This document shows positions 9,206 to 18,365 of a stretch of DNA of 26,867 nucleotides, piece after piece. Source of the stretch: Entamoeba histolytica HM-1:IMSS (taxonomy: Eukaryota > Evosea > Mastigamoebida > Endamoebidae). The DNA lies in assembly GCF_000208925.1 (NCBI RefSeq), contig NW_001915083.1, positions 1-26,867 of the forward strand. Reading direction: 5' to 3'. The position numbers and the translations under genes are program-made. The number at the start of each line of letters is the position of its first letter. Positions within the stretch are counted from its first letter, which is position 1. The notes beneath the pieces were generated by a model that saw only the letters and a program-made list of their open reading frames with translations, was not told the origin of the DNA and ran no database searches.

Positions 9206-11089
9206 ATGTATTTATTAGGATATTTAAACTCAGACCAACCAATAAATACATACCGAATGTACCAACTCGCACTAACCATTAAGGATTATAAAGAAGATAT
9301 TCATCTTCTTGAAGAAATAAAGAAATCCAACCCAACAAACACAAGTTGGGAGGTGTTATGCAATGAAATTGTTGAAAAATTATTAAAGAAGAAGATTAAT
9401 AATGAACAGAAGTTTAATTCATGGGAGATTTATAGAAGTCTAATGAACCAAATAGAACCAGATGAATGTCAAAAATTATGCCAAAATAATGAATTAATGG
9501 ATCTTATTTCTCAAATGCTTCAAGAAAAAAACAAAGATGTTGTCTATTCTAAAAACATAATTACATTGAAAGAACAAGGACATTCATTCTTATTTTCAAA
9601 TAAATTAGCATTATGGAAAGGAGATATTACAAAACTTTGTGTTGATGCTATTGTGAATGCAGCTAATAATCAATTACTTGGTTGTTTTGTTCCACATCAT
9701 TTATGCATTGATAATGCAATTCATACATTTGCTGGTCCACAATTGAGAAGAGACTGTTCTATCATCATGAACAAACAAGGATTTGAAGAACCAACTGGAT
9801 ATGCAAAAGTTACTAGAGCATATAACTTACCAAGCAAATATGTGATTCATACAGTTGGACCAATAGTTGAATCTCAATTGAAAGAGTCTCATTGTAATTT
9901 ACTTCGATCATCTTATATTAATTGTTTAAATATAGCAGATGACCTTCATTTAGAGTCTATTGCATTTAGTTGTATTTCAACAGGATTATTTGGATTTCCA
10001 CAAAATGTAGCATCAGTGATTGCAATTGAAACAGTAATAAATTGGTTGTATGAAAATCCATTCACAAGTATTAAAAAAGTAATTTTTGATGTATTTTCAG
10101 ATAATGATTTACAAATATATACAAAGAATGTGACAGAATTTGACAAAACATGTAATGAAAAAGATATTATAATACCACCGAGAATAAACACATCTATTAT
10201 GGTTACACCTACTGAAATTCAACAAAATGAACTTAATCGTGTTATTAAATTCTTTAAAAATGCTACTCATATTATTATTGGAGCAGGTGCAGGATTATCA
10301 GTAGATGCAGGATTAAGTTTCATGGATACTAAATTATTTAGTGAAATGGGATATCCACTATTTGAATATGGTATTAATTCATTATATCAAACCATGGGAT
10401 TTGAAGACTTTAAAACAGAAAATCAAAAATGGGGATTTTTTGCAGTAATGGCAGATTACATGAGATATAAAGAAGTAAATGAACATGAATTTGATACATA
10501 TAAAAAATTACTTGATTTACTAAAGAAATATAATAAGAATTATTTTGTTAAAACAACAAATGTTGATGGTCTTTTTGAAAGATCAGGTTATGATATGAAC
10601 AAATTTTTCAATCCACAAGGGGATTTTAAGTATATTCAATGTTCAACACCATGCAGCCAAGATGTCTATCTCTTTAAACCATATATGGATAAAATATTTG
10701 AGAATATAAATCCATTGACATTTGAAGTCCCAGACTCTTGTATTCCAAAATGTCCTAAATGTGGAAAAGAAATGACACAAAACCTAAGGTCAGATGAGTT
10801 TTTTGTTGAAAAACCACATATGGTAATGGCACCACTGTTCACAAAATATGTTGAGGATGCTATCAAAAATGGGAAAGTTTTGTTTATAGAATTTGGGGTT
10901 GGTGGAAATACACCAATTCATATTCTCATTCCTTTTGAGAATTGGACAATACAAGGTGAAAATACCATGCTTGTTAGAATCAATCTTGACAAATCATTTC
11001 TTCAGAGCAAAGTTCCTCACACAAAATATTCTGCATTCCATACAACTGGAAAGCAATTTGTAGAATGGTTATGGAATGCAATGAAGTGA
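9206..11089 (+). CDS. Zn-macrodomain fused to SirTM (M-class sirtuin), 627 aa
   Basis: Counting from the ATG at 9206, residues 1-125 are a helical region. A macrodomain follows at about 130-310: WKGDITKLCVDAIVNAANN, then GCFVPHHLCIDNAIH with Cys160, His165 and Cys167 as likely zinc ligands, and the phosphate loop STGLFGFP (258-265). This is the zinc-dependent subclass that removes ADP-ribose from proteins. A sirtuin domain at about 345-627 has GAGAGLSVDAG (359-369), TTNVDGLF with Asn452, and NPQGDF with Gln471, the Asn/Gln pair that replaces the usual catalytic His in SirTM ADP-ribosyltransferases. A Cys cluster (479, 483, 516, 519) should hold zinc. In bacteria the two activities are separate genes beside GcvH-L and lipoate ligase; here one chain both writes and erases. 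Cytosolic by lack of any signal. The true start may be ATG 9174, which is out of frame by one base. Confidence 0.85.
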   Translation: MYLLGYLNSDQPINTYRMYQLALTIKDYKEDIHLLEEIKKSNPTNTSWEVLCNEIVEKLLKKKINNEQKFNSWEIYRSLMNQIEPDECQKLCQNNELMDLISQMLQEKNKDVVYSKNIITLKEQGHSFLFSNKLALWKGDITKLCVDAIVNAANNQLLGCFVPHHLCIDNAIHTFAGPQLRRDCSIIMNKQGFEEPTGYAKVTRAYNLPSKYVIHTVGPIVESQLKESHCNLLRSSYINCLNIADDLHLESIAFSCISTGLFGFPQNVASVIAIETVINWLYENPFTSIKKVIFDVFSDNDLQIYTKNVTEFDKTCNEKDIIIPPRINTSIMVTPTEIQQNELNRVIKFFKNATHIIIGAGAGLSVDAGLSFMDTKLFSEMGYPLFEYGINSLYQTMGFEDFKTENQKWGFFAVMADYMRYKEVNEHEFDTYKKLLDLLKKYNKNYFVKTTNVDGLFERSGYDMNKFFNPQGDFKYIQCSTPCSQDVYLFKPYMDKIFENINPLTFEVPDSCIPKCPKCGKEMTQNLRSDEFFVEKPHMVMAPLFTKYVEDAIKNGKVLFIEFGVGGNTPIHILIPFENWTIQGENTMLVRINLDKSFLQSKVPHTKYSAFHTTGKQFVEWLWNAMK

Positions 11090-11850
11090 TTAATTAATAA
11101 ATTAAATACACCATTTAACATTTATGTTTTTAGACAAAAACCATAATAATTATTGAAATATGATTTGATTGAGATAGTTTTTTTCTTCATGTAGTTTTGA
11201 TGTTAATGTTTTAAATAGTATTTATTACTACATTTCATCAATTCTTCATTTTGTTATATCAAAACAATCATTTGAATTAGTTAATACTTATTGAATAACA
11301 ATAATATATATCAAAGAAAAGATGGACTAGATTTATTTTCACAAACCAACGACTATTTCATTGTTTGTTGGATATTATAAGTGAAATTGATTGTTTATTA
11401 GTTTATGAATATATTTTTATAGAATTATACTTTTATATTATAGACAAACCATTTTAGACTTATCATTAATAAAATAAAATACCTAAAAAAACTTTTGTTT
11501 CATTAGTACAATTTAATCTAATAAGATAATGCCACTTCATTACTTAATTTTATTTGTTTTTAGAATATTTTGATTTTTTTGATTTAAAGAGAAATCTTAT
11601 ATAAAAACATTAAAAATAACTGTGGGTTGTGTTAATTCTTATTTGTTTTGGACATACATTCTTCAAAATATCCTCAGTTTTTGGATTGTTTAGGTTTAAA
11701 TGTCATAAAGAAGAGACAAGATATATCATTGTTTTTAATCATCCAAATACCTGAAATAACGAATAAAAATATACTTTTGTATAAATAAAATTGAGATGAA
11801 AAGATGAATGTATTTTGGTTTGTTCATTTTTATAAGTCAATTAGAAATGT
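11090..11850. other. Intergenic region, tail-to-tail
   Basis: About 760 bp of AT-rich DNA lie between two convergent genes. On the minus strand a frame with one TGA stop reads protein-like around 11810-11635 (GIWMIKNNDISCLFFMTFKP near its start), possibly a small relic, but it has no proper start and no recognised domain. Otherwise I see nothing supportable. Confidence 0.4.
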
Positions 11851-12843
11851 TCATAAACTTACTGCTAACAATCTCATTTGACCAGACAAATGAAGATCTT
11901 GATTCATATAATTTTTTTGTTCATTAGAAAGATATGCTTTAAGTTGTATTGACGCAGAACAACTTAATGGATATGTTGAATAATAACAATATAATACATA
12001 CATTCCTGCTGAGTCTGTTGAATAACTTGAAATATACCCTTCTGTACTCTTCAAAAATGAGACAATTTCATTCAATGTTTCCATTACTTGTTGTTGTGTC
12101 ATTGATGATGCAAATACAAATACTGCTGTAAACAATAAATCGACTGAATCATATTGTAAATCAACACGATGTTTTTCTCTTACATTTGGAACAGGTGTTA
12201 TAATTTGGTCTTTAGAATATGGAATGACATCTTCTGGTAATTCTCCTTTAATTCTAGCACATAACTCAAATCCATTAGAAAGGATTGGTGGTATTCCTGG
12301 TAATTGATCAACAACCAATATTAATCTACCATGATGATGATCTCTACTACTTGTGCAATGGCTTCTACATTGGTCAAGAACATAAACAAATCCTTCATCT
12401 GTTTGATAAGGTCCAATAGCTCCAGTATTTGAAACACCAATTTCAACTACTTCTTTATTAGACGAACACCAACATGTAGTAATATTTGTAAACATATCAT
12501 TTTCTTTTCTTATCTTTGCTTTAGTAATAGCAGAAAGAACTTCTTCTCCAGTAAATTCAATACCAAAACTTGTATTTATTGTTAATTTTATAATAAATGG
12601 TCTAAATCGATAAATTTTTGGATTTACCTCTAATTTTGCAATTGGTGGAGTAAAATTAATCGGATGAACTTTTGATTTCTTTATTTCTTCTTGTAACATT
12701 TCAATTTCATGTTGTAATTTTAAATTTTCATTATTTAATTCTTCAATTTCTTTTTGAGAATATGTGTGTTGTTCATATCCAGGATGTGCCACTGAAACAT
12801 TAGGTTGTTGTGGTTGAATTGGATACCTTGGGATTGGTAACAT
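11851..12843 (-). CDS. Coiled-coil protein with possible p53/Rel/STAT-type beta-sandwich domain, 330 aa
   Basis: Residues 1-25 are Pro/Gln-rich. Residues 28-58 (KEIEELNNENLKLQHEIEML and on) form a strong coiled coil, probably for dimerisation. From about 65 to 200 runs a strand-rich region starting FTPPIAKLEVNPKIYRFRPF and containing CWCSSNKEVVEIGVS and QCRSHCTSSRDHHHGRLILV near 159-178. The Cys/His/Arg-rich loop before a strand is reminiscent of DNA-contact loops in immunoglobulin-fold transcription factors (p53, Rel, STAT, and Dictyostelium CudA-like proteins), but this is resemblance only. Residues 230-330 (VDLLFTAVFVFASSMTQQQV and on) form a separate alpha/beta part that I do not recognise. 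No signal peptide or membrane segment. The gene is intact and intronless, with ATG at 12843. The function remains open. Confidence 0.6.
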   Translation of the reverse strand: MLPIPRYPIQPQQPNVSVAHPGYEQHTYSQKEIEELNNENLKLQHEIEMLQEEIKKSKVHPINFTPPIAKLEVNPKIYRFRPFIIKLTINTSFGIEFTGEEVLSAITKAKIRKENDMFTNITTCWCSSNKEVVEIGVSNTGAIGPYQTDEGFVYVLDQCRSHCTSSRDHHHGRLILVVDQLPGIPPILSNGFELCARIKGELPEDVIPYSKDQIITPVPNVREKHRVDLQYDSVDLLFTAVFVFASSMTQQQVMETLNEIVSFLKSTEGYISSYSTDSAGMYVLYCYYSTYPLSCSASIQLKAYLSNEQKNYMNQDLHLSGQMRLLAVSL

Positions 12844-13522
12844 TAATTAAATTATTAGTTTTTTGATTTAAAAATTCTTTTTTTCTTTCAAATCGAAAGG
12901 AAAGAAAAATTCGCAATAACTTTAATTAAAGAATCATTCATAAATTATTTAACAAAAAGAAAAAAGTCTGTTTTGTTTATGGAAAATATTCATGAAATAT
13001 ATTCATTTTATTAAATCATTCATACTCTTTAAAATAAAATAATTCATTCATAATGTAATTCTTTTTTCGTAAAGTTTATTTCTAATATCAACAAGTAATG
13101 AGTAAATATAAATTTAACCAATTAAATTTGGTTAAAAAAACAATAACCAAAATAATGAATAACTTTTTAATATAATAGACTTATTTCTTAAAATAACATA
13201 TATTAAAAGACTTTTTAAAAATAAATAAGATAATGAATCAAAATAGACTGTAAATTGATAAAAAAAGTACATATTCAATTCTATACTTAAATATAATAAA
13301 TATTTTACTGTCTTAAACTAATAAAATATTGAGCTCTTCATTTTTAAGAGAGATTATGTTATAATACATTTTTAAAAAAAATACATAAAAGAGAAGAAAC
13401 ACTTATTGTATTAATTTTAAGTATGTATTAAAACATAAAAAGAGTAAATTTTTAGCAAATATAAAAATATATTTTTAACGATAATTCAAACTCAAAATTT
13501 AGATATAAAAATTAATAAAAAT
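12844..13522. promoter_or_regulatory. Divergent intergenic region
   Basis: This 680-bp AT-rich stretch must hold the promoters of the leftward coiled-coil gene and the rightward RhoGAP gene. AATTTTTAAATC near 12865 (minus strand) could be a TATA-like element. A small palindrome, TTAACCA...TGGTTAA, lies at about 13113-13135. No gene is visible. Confidence 0.4.
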
Positions 13523-15131
13523 ATGTCAACAAATGCTTGGAAAGGTTTTAAAAAAGCTACTAGTGATATAAAAGAAAGTATATTGATGACTGATGAAAAG
13601 AGAAAGAACATTCAACAATTTGATGGATATTGGCAAAAACAACAAAAATTCTTTCAATCAACAAATAAAATTTTAAATAAATTTGTTGAATTAATTGATG
13701 GAGAAGTGAGGTATTTAAAAGAACATTGGGAATGTAGTGGAATGGGTTTGATTATTATTATTGATTAAATAATAAATTTCTTATTAAATAGGTCAGCAAG
13801 AAACAAATATTATTGGAGAGTCTTTAACTTTAATGATGAACATTTTTCTTACTACGAGCAAAAACCTTAAGTGTATTGAAGAAATTACATTTAAACCAAT
13901 ATTTAAACAAATAAATGATGTTAAAAATCATCTTACTGATGAAAATGAAGAAATAGTCATTCAAAAATATTACCAACTTGAAAAAATGATAGCATGGAAT
14001 AATCCATTAACTTATAACAATTATATTCATCAATTTGTAATGATGTTTGATGCAGGAAGTGTTTATTTTAATGAGAATGAAGCAATGAACATATTAATTT
14101 CAAATGCACAAGAAGTTTGTTGTTTGTATAAAAACTAATATTCATAATATTAATTTAACTAATAGTTAAAACAACAATATGTAATTCAAAATAATCAACC
14201 ATCTGCACTATATTGTAATAAAACAATTGAGTCAATTCTTGTAGCTGAACAAAGAACAAAAAATCAATTACCCATTGCAGTAGAATCAATTTATAATTAT
14301 CTGTATGATAAAGGATTTACTGTTCCTGGAATATTCAGAGAAATAACAACAGGCAATAAACATCAAATTGATGAATTGTATCTTAGAATGGCAATAACTT
14401 CATTTGAAGACCTTCAACCAGATTTAGTTGCAGCAGTTTTTAAAAGGTTTTTAAGAGATTTACCAACACATGTTATTGATAAACAACAAACAAATAGTCT
14501 TATTAATAATTATAATTCAAATGGCATTCATGGAATTAAGTCAGTAATAACTTCATTACCAGTTGAACATCTTACTTTATTTAAGTATATTATGAAATTG
14601 TCTTATAAAATATCCGCTTATGAAGATATTAATTTAATGAATTCAAAGAATATTGCTGTTTGTTTAACACCTTCCCTTCTTACTTTTGATGACACAGACA
14701 CTATTCTTTTAACAAAAGGAATCAATGTGCTTTCAGAAATTATTACCCATTTTAATGACATATTTCCAAATGATGTTGATAATTTAGTGTATAGAAAGTC
14801 TCGAGTATTAAAAAGAACAACAAAAATTATGAGGTCTACTGATGCTGATGTTCTTGGAATATTACAAAAGAAAACTAATCGAAAACGACTGCCTCCAAAA
14901 ACTAAACCACTTCCTCAACCAAACCAAACACACCAACCTAAATCCTTACCTCAACCTCCATCACCAACTCCTCTTAAACAAGAAAGTCAAAAAATTAAAG
15001 GTGTTGAACTAAAACAAAATAGTATAACAACTGATATAAGTAAACAAAAAACTGTTATAACACAACAAACAACAAAACAACCTGTCAACACTTATAATAG
15101 AACATACAAATACCAACAAAACCTTCATTAA
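13523..15131 (+). CDS. RhoGAP protein with helical (BAR-like) N-terminus and Pro-rich tail, 503 aa
   Basis: Three exons join as 13523-13745, 13792-14114 and 14166-15131 (1512 nt). Residues 1-180 are helical and charged (AWKGFKKATSDIKESILMTD at the start), like an F-BAR/BAR-type membrane-curving domain, though this is inferred. The RhoGAP domain spans about 200-395: the arginine finger is Arg240 in VPGIFREITTGN, followed by AAVFKRFLRDLP and MNSKNIAVCLTPSLL, the conserved helix with the Asn that positions the GTPase. It should accelerate GTP hydrolysis by Rho/Rac-type GTPases at the membrane, controlling actin. The tail from about 424 has PxxP stretches (LPPKTKPLPQP, SLPQPPSPTPLKQ) suited to SH3 domains, then Gln/Thr-rich sequence. 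The two introns remove all in-frame stops. UBX gene follows 76 bp downstream, same strand. Confidence 0.85.
13746..13791 (+). other. Intron 1 (46 bp) of RhoGAP gene
   Basis: Starts GTTTGATTATT and ends TTAAATAG. Splicing joins Met74-G to GT, making Gly75 and continuing GQQETNIIGES in the frame of exon 2. Confidence 0.85.
14115..14165 (+). other. Intron 2 (51 bp) of RhoGAP gene
   Basis: Starts GTTTGTTGTTTG and ends AACTAATAG, phase 0. It joins NAQE to LKQQYVIQNN, which opens the RhoGAP domain and includes the arginine finger region missing from the exon-3 open frame if read from its first Met. A second donor-like GTTTGT at 14122 would break the frame. Confidence 0.85.
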
Positions 15132-15207
15132 TCTCTTTTTTCTTTAATTTTTCTCTTTGTTTTTTTTTGAATGAAAAACTCAAAATACTTCAAAAACTAA
15201 CAAATCA

Positions 15208-16455
15208 ATGAATCTCCCAACAAAAGTTCAACAATTTATAGAACTCACTGGCGCTCCTGAAGAATACGCAAAATTATATTTAGACAATTGTAATGGAAAT
15301 TTGGAAACTAGTGTCAATGCTTATTTAGAAAATGAAGAAATAGCTCTTAAAGGAGATGAAAATTACCTTGCTCCTGAAAAAATAAAGATAACACAACTGA
15401 TGACACCTACATCAACTGAATCAAATACTTTTATGTTTAGAAACTTTAAAGATGAAGCCGAAGGGAAAATTACTAATTACCAACAATTTGTACCATTAAG
15501 CGAATCATCAGTCCTTGGTGATTTTGGAGCAGCTTGTGAACGAGCTGAAAAAGAAAATAAATGGATATTAGCATACGTTTTTAAAGAAAATGATTTAGAA
15601 TGCTTAACATTCATTAGAGATGTTTGGAAAAGTTCATCTGTTAGATGGCAAATGGCTAGAAATTACATATTATGGGTACCACTAACTGCAATTGCTAATA
15701 ACTATTCAACATCAACAACTGGCCTTTCTTCAATAAAAACATGTGATGACTATGTAACGCGATACAAAATAAAAATGCCTAGCATTGCATTACATAACCC
15801 AATTACTGGAGAATTACTTGAACTAATAACAGCCAGAGATGAAAAAGAATTAAGTCTAAAACTTAAAGATATAATAAGGGTATATGAATATCCAAACAAA
15901 GATGAAATAAAACGAAAAACTGATAATATTTGTGAAATTTCTTCTGATTCTTCTTCAGAAGATAATAGTGATTTAATTTGTTTTGGTGCAAATAAGAAAC
16001 CTTCTCAATTAAAGAATGATACCACAACATCTAAAACAACAAACATTATTGAAATTGATGACTCTCTTCTTTCAGAATCAACGAAAACAAGTTTAAAAAA
16101 ATCACAAGATATTGTTGATTCATTTAACCAAAATAATCCTCAACTTAAAATACAGCAACCAACTCAAGAAGTTAAACCATGTATTCACAAAGTTTCTGTA
16201 TATAATAAACCTAAAGAAGGGAAACAAGGAAAGATTAAAATTACCCTAAATAAACAAACAAAAATCATAGAAATTTATGAAAACTATACTGTTGGGGATG
16301 TTTTAGAAATAATTCGTAATGAGTTTAATGAAAAAAACTTAATTATTTGGGGAAACTTACCAAGAAGAAGAATTGATTTAATGGATGAAAATACGTTGTT
16401 AACAGAAGTTAAGTTATATCCATCTTCTGTATTAATTGTCGAACAAATAAAATAA
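15208..16455 (+). CDS. UBA-UAS-UBX protein, Cdc48/p97 adaptor (UBXN7/Ubx5-like), 415 aa
   Basis: Residues 1-45 are a UBA-like ubiquitin-binding helix bundle (KVQQFIELTGAPEEYAKLYL, NGNLETSVNAYL). Residues about 78-225 are a UAS thioredoxin-like domain (WILAYVFKENDLECLTFIRD, KIKMPSIALHNPITGELLEL). Residues 325-415 are a UBX domain: strands KIKITLNKQTKIIEIY, TVGDVLEIIRNEF, and NLPRRRIDLMDEN, where LPR (384-386) corresponds to the FPR loop that inserts into the p97 N domain. This order matches UBXN7/Ubx5, which links ubiquitinated substrates to Cdc48/p97. The linker 240-300 is Ser/Asp-rich and holds hydrophobic-acidic motifs (ICEISSDSSSEDNSD, DLICFG, NIIEIDDS) resembling SUMO-interaction motifs, in the place where UBXN7 has a UIM. 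Cytosolic or nuclear. The gene is intact and intronless. Confidence 0.85.
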   Translation: MNLPTKVQQFIELTGAPEEYAKLYLDNCNGNLETSVNAYLENEEIALKGDENYLAPEKIKITQLMTPTSTESNTFMFRNFKDEAEGKITNYQQFVPLSESSVLGDFGAACERAEKENKWILAYVFKENDLECLTFIRDVWKSSSVRWQMARNYILWVPLTAIANNYSTSTTGLSSIKTCDDYVTRYKIKMPSIALHNPITGELLELITARDEKELSLKLKDIIRVYEYPNKDEIKRKTDNICEISSDSSSEDNSDLICFGANKKPSQLKNDTTTSKTTNIIEIDDSLLSESTKTSLKKSQDIVDSFNQNNPQLKIQQPTQEVKPCIHKVSVYNKPKEGKQGKIKITLNKQTKIIEIYENYTVGDVLEIIRNEFNEKNLIIWGNLPRRRIDLMDENTLLTEVKLYPSSVLIVEQIK

Positions 16456-16532
16456 TTATTAATGTTTTCTGTTTTCAATTTGTTTATTTAAATTTCAAAT
16501 AAAAATTATTATTTATTTCATTCTTATTTTCT

Positions 16533-17477
16533 ATGCAAAAGTCGTTTAAAGATGATAGCAACGTAGAAAAATCTGACATTCCTTTGTTTGCTTATAAATT
16601 AATCAAAGAAACAAGTCCTACTTTTCAACTTGAAAATTTGACTGAATCTAATCCTAATATAATAAATTCTAATCAAAACAAATTATTTGGAGAAGTAATA
16701 GTATCAGCAGAACATCTTGAAAAAGAGTATAAAATAGAAGGAAGAAATGAATCAGTATTTGCTGTTAGAGATATTTCATTTGGTAGTAAGTCTGAGATTT
16801 TAGGTATTAGAAAAGGAGAATTTGTTATGTTACGTGGTCCGAGTGGAGGAGGAAAAACTACATGCCTCAATATGATTGGGTTAATTGATAAACCTTCTCA
16901 TGGGAAACTTACAATGTTTGGAACAGAAATCAATGAAAAAACAAAAGAATCTTTTATGGCAAACCTTCGTCTAGAAAAAATAGGATTTGTATTTCAAACA
17001 TATAACCTCCTTTCTACAATGTCTGCTTATGAAAATGTTGAACTCCCTATGAAAATACTTGGAAGACTGAATAAAAAACAACGACATGAACGAACAATTA
17101 AACTTCTTGAATTAGTTGGTCTTCAAGACCGAATGAACCATCTTCCTTCTGAATTGTCAGGAGGAGAACAACAACGAGTTACTATTGCACGTGCATTATC
17201 AAATGAACCAGAATTATTATTAATGGATGAACCAACAGGAGATTTAGATACCAAAAATACAATAGAAGTAATGAATTTAATTCTTGAATTAAATCAAAAA
17301 ATAGGAACAACAATCATTATGGTTACTCATAATCCTGATATTGAATGTTATGCTGACAGAATCATCTATTTACAAGATGGACATATTATCAAACAAGTGA
17401 TAAATTCTCAACAAACAAAACTAGACTATACTGCATTTATGAGGTATATCTCATTAAGAGAAGAAAGTCAAAGTTAA
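16533..17477 (+). CDS. LolD/MacB/FtsE-like ABC ATPase without membrane domain, 314 aa
   Basis: A complete nucleotide-binding domain spans about 54-290: Walker A GPSGGGKTT (102-110), Q-loop Gln155 in FVFQTYNLL, ABC signature LSGGEQQR (208-215), Walker B LLLMDEPTGDLD with catalytic Glu233, and H-loop His266 in VTHNPD. The Q-loop and signature wording is that of bacterial LolD/MacB/FtsE ATPases, which drive lipoprotein or peptide-exporting permeases. Residues 1-53 form a eukaryotic-looking N-terminal extension with no signal. No transmembrane segment is present and no permease gene is nearby, so the partner, if any, is encoded elsewhere; an MacB/FtsX-type permease is the expected one. Alternatively it could be a soluble ABC protein. 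Intact, intronless; the start ATG follows the previous stop by 77 bp. Confidence 0.88.
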   Translation: MQKSFKDDSNVEKSDIPLFAYKLIKETSPTFQLENLTESNPNIINSNQNKLFGEVIVSAEHLEKEYKIEGRNESVFAVRDISFGSKSEILGIRKGEFVMLRGPSGGGKTTCLNMIGLIDKPSHGKLTMFGTEINEKTKESFMANLRLEKIGFVFQTYNLLSTMSAYENVELPMKILGRLNKKQRHERTIKLLELVGLQDRMNHLPSELSGGEQQRVTIARALSNEPELLLMDEPTGDLDTKNTIEVMNLILELNQKIGTTIIMVTHNPDIECYADRIIYLQDGHIIKQVINSQQTKLDYTAFMRYISLREESQS

Positions 17478-17588
17478 TTAAAGTTTATCTTACTACACAA
17501 CATCACAATGGTTAAAATATAATAAAAATATGAAAAGTAATGAAAAAAGAATAAAAAAGACAAAAGAGAATTAATTTTTAATTTAGAC

Positions 17589-18197
17589 TTAAGCATAACC
17601 AAATTTCTTAAGGATAGCTACTTTAGCCTTATACTTTTCATCTGCAAGAATCTTTTCTTTAGCTTCTGCAATAGCCTTTTGTTTCATTTGTTTAGCAGCA
17701 TACCATTTAGCAGCTTTTTCTTTTCTTTCGGTTTCATTTTTAGCAACAACATCAGCATATTTCCATCCTACTGCAGTTCCAAGTTCTCCAAGAAGAGTTC
17801 TCTTTCTTGTTGGGTTGAATGAATAAATTGCTGCTGCAGCTGGAATTGATGATTTCTTCATTTTGTCATATGGTGCTGGACATCCTTCAAAACATTTCAA
17901 ATTCTTAAGTGCAAGCTTTCCTCTATAATTATTCTTTGGAAGCATTCCTCTAATAGCTTTACGAACCATATCTGCTGGTGAACGATGATGGAAAGCACCA
18001 CGAGTTGGGTTAGTATTAACTCTTTTTCTTTGATAAAGTTCCCATTGAACTAATCTCATTTTGAGTGTTCCACATACTTGGAGATCTTCACATCTAACAA
18101 GAACAAATTTTTTTCCAAGAAGAAGATTCTTTGCAACAACTGAAGCTACACGACCAAGAACATGTCCATGGCAATCAATAACGATAACTTTAGACAT
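17589..18197 (-). CDS. RPL13A: 60S ribosomal protein uL13 (L13a), 202 aa
   Basis: A full-length eukaryotic uL13: starts with IDCHGHVLGRVASVVAKNLL, then TRGAFHHRSPADMVRKAIRG and MLPKNNYRGKLALKNLKCFEG, hallmarks of the family, and has the Lys/Ala-rich C-terminal helix of the eukaryotic form. Length is practically the same as human L13a. It binds rRNA in the large subunit. Codon use is biased (GCA, CCA, AGA, AAG) as expected of a highly expressed gene. There is no intron. Convergent with the ABC gene (111 bp between stops) and divergent from the VTT gene (168 bp). Confidence 0.97.
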   Translation of the reverse strand: MSKVIVIDCHGHVLGRVASVVAKNLLLGKKFVLVRCEDLQVCGTLKMRLVQWELYQRKRVNTNPTRGAFHHRSPADMVRKAIRGMLPKNNYRGKLALKNLKCFEGCPAPYDKMKKSSIPAAAAIYSFNPTRKRTLLGELGTAVGWKYADVVAKNETERKEKAAKWYAAKQMKQKAIAEAKEKILADEKYKAKVAILKKFGYA

Positions 18198-18365
18198 ATT
18201 GACTATCCAAGTAAATTATTAGTTTTACCCTAACTGTTTTTTCTTTTTTTTTAAACCAAATTAATTATTATAATTTTAAAGTTTCTTACATTCTTATTTA
18301 TTTTTATTAGTTCTTGTTAGTTCTATCTACTTCCATAAACTACTATCATCTTATTCATTAGTTCT
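18198..18365. promoter_or_regulatory. Divergent promoter region (uL13 / VTT protein)
   Basis: The 168 bp between the two start codons must serve both genes. It is a poly-T-rich stretch (18240-18260) followed by repeated TTAGTTCT/TTAGTTC words at 18308-18364. No clear TATA-like element for uL13 was found. Confidence 0.35.

Noticed and set aside
8934..9279. Minus-strand frames of 80 and 112 codons
   Set aside because: They overlap the start of the macrodomain-SirTM gene and its promoter, are Leu/Phe/Ser composition artefacts, and have no family signature.
11635..11830. Short minus-strand coding-like stretch after the coiled-coil gene
   Set aside because: It has no ATG in the best frame, one stop, no domain, and splicing from the upstream gene does not keep frame.
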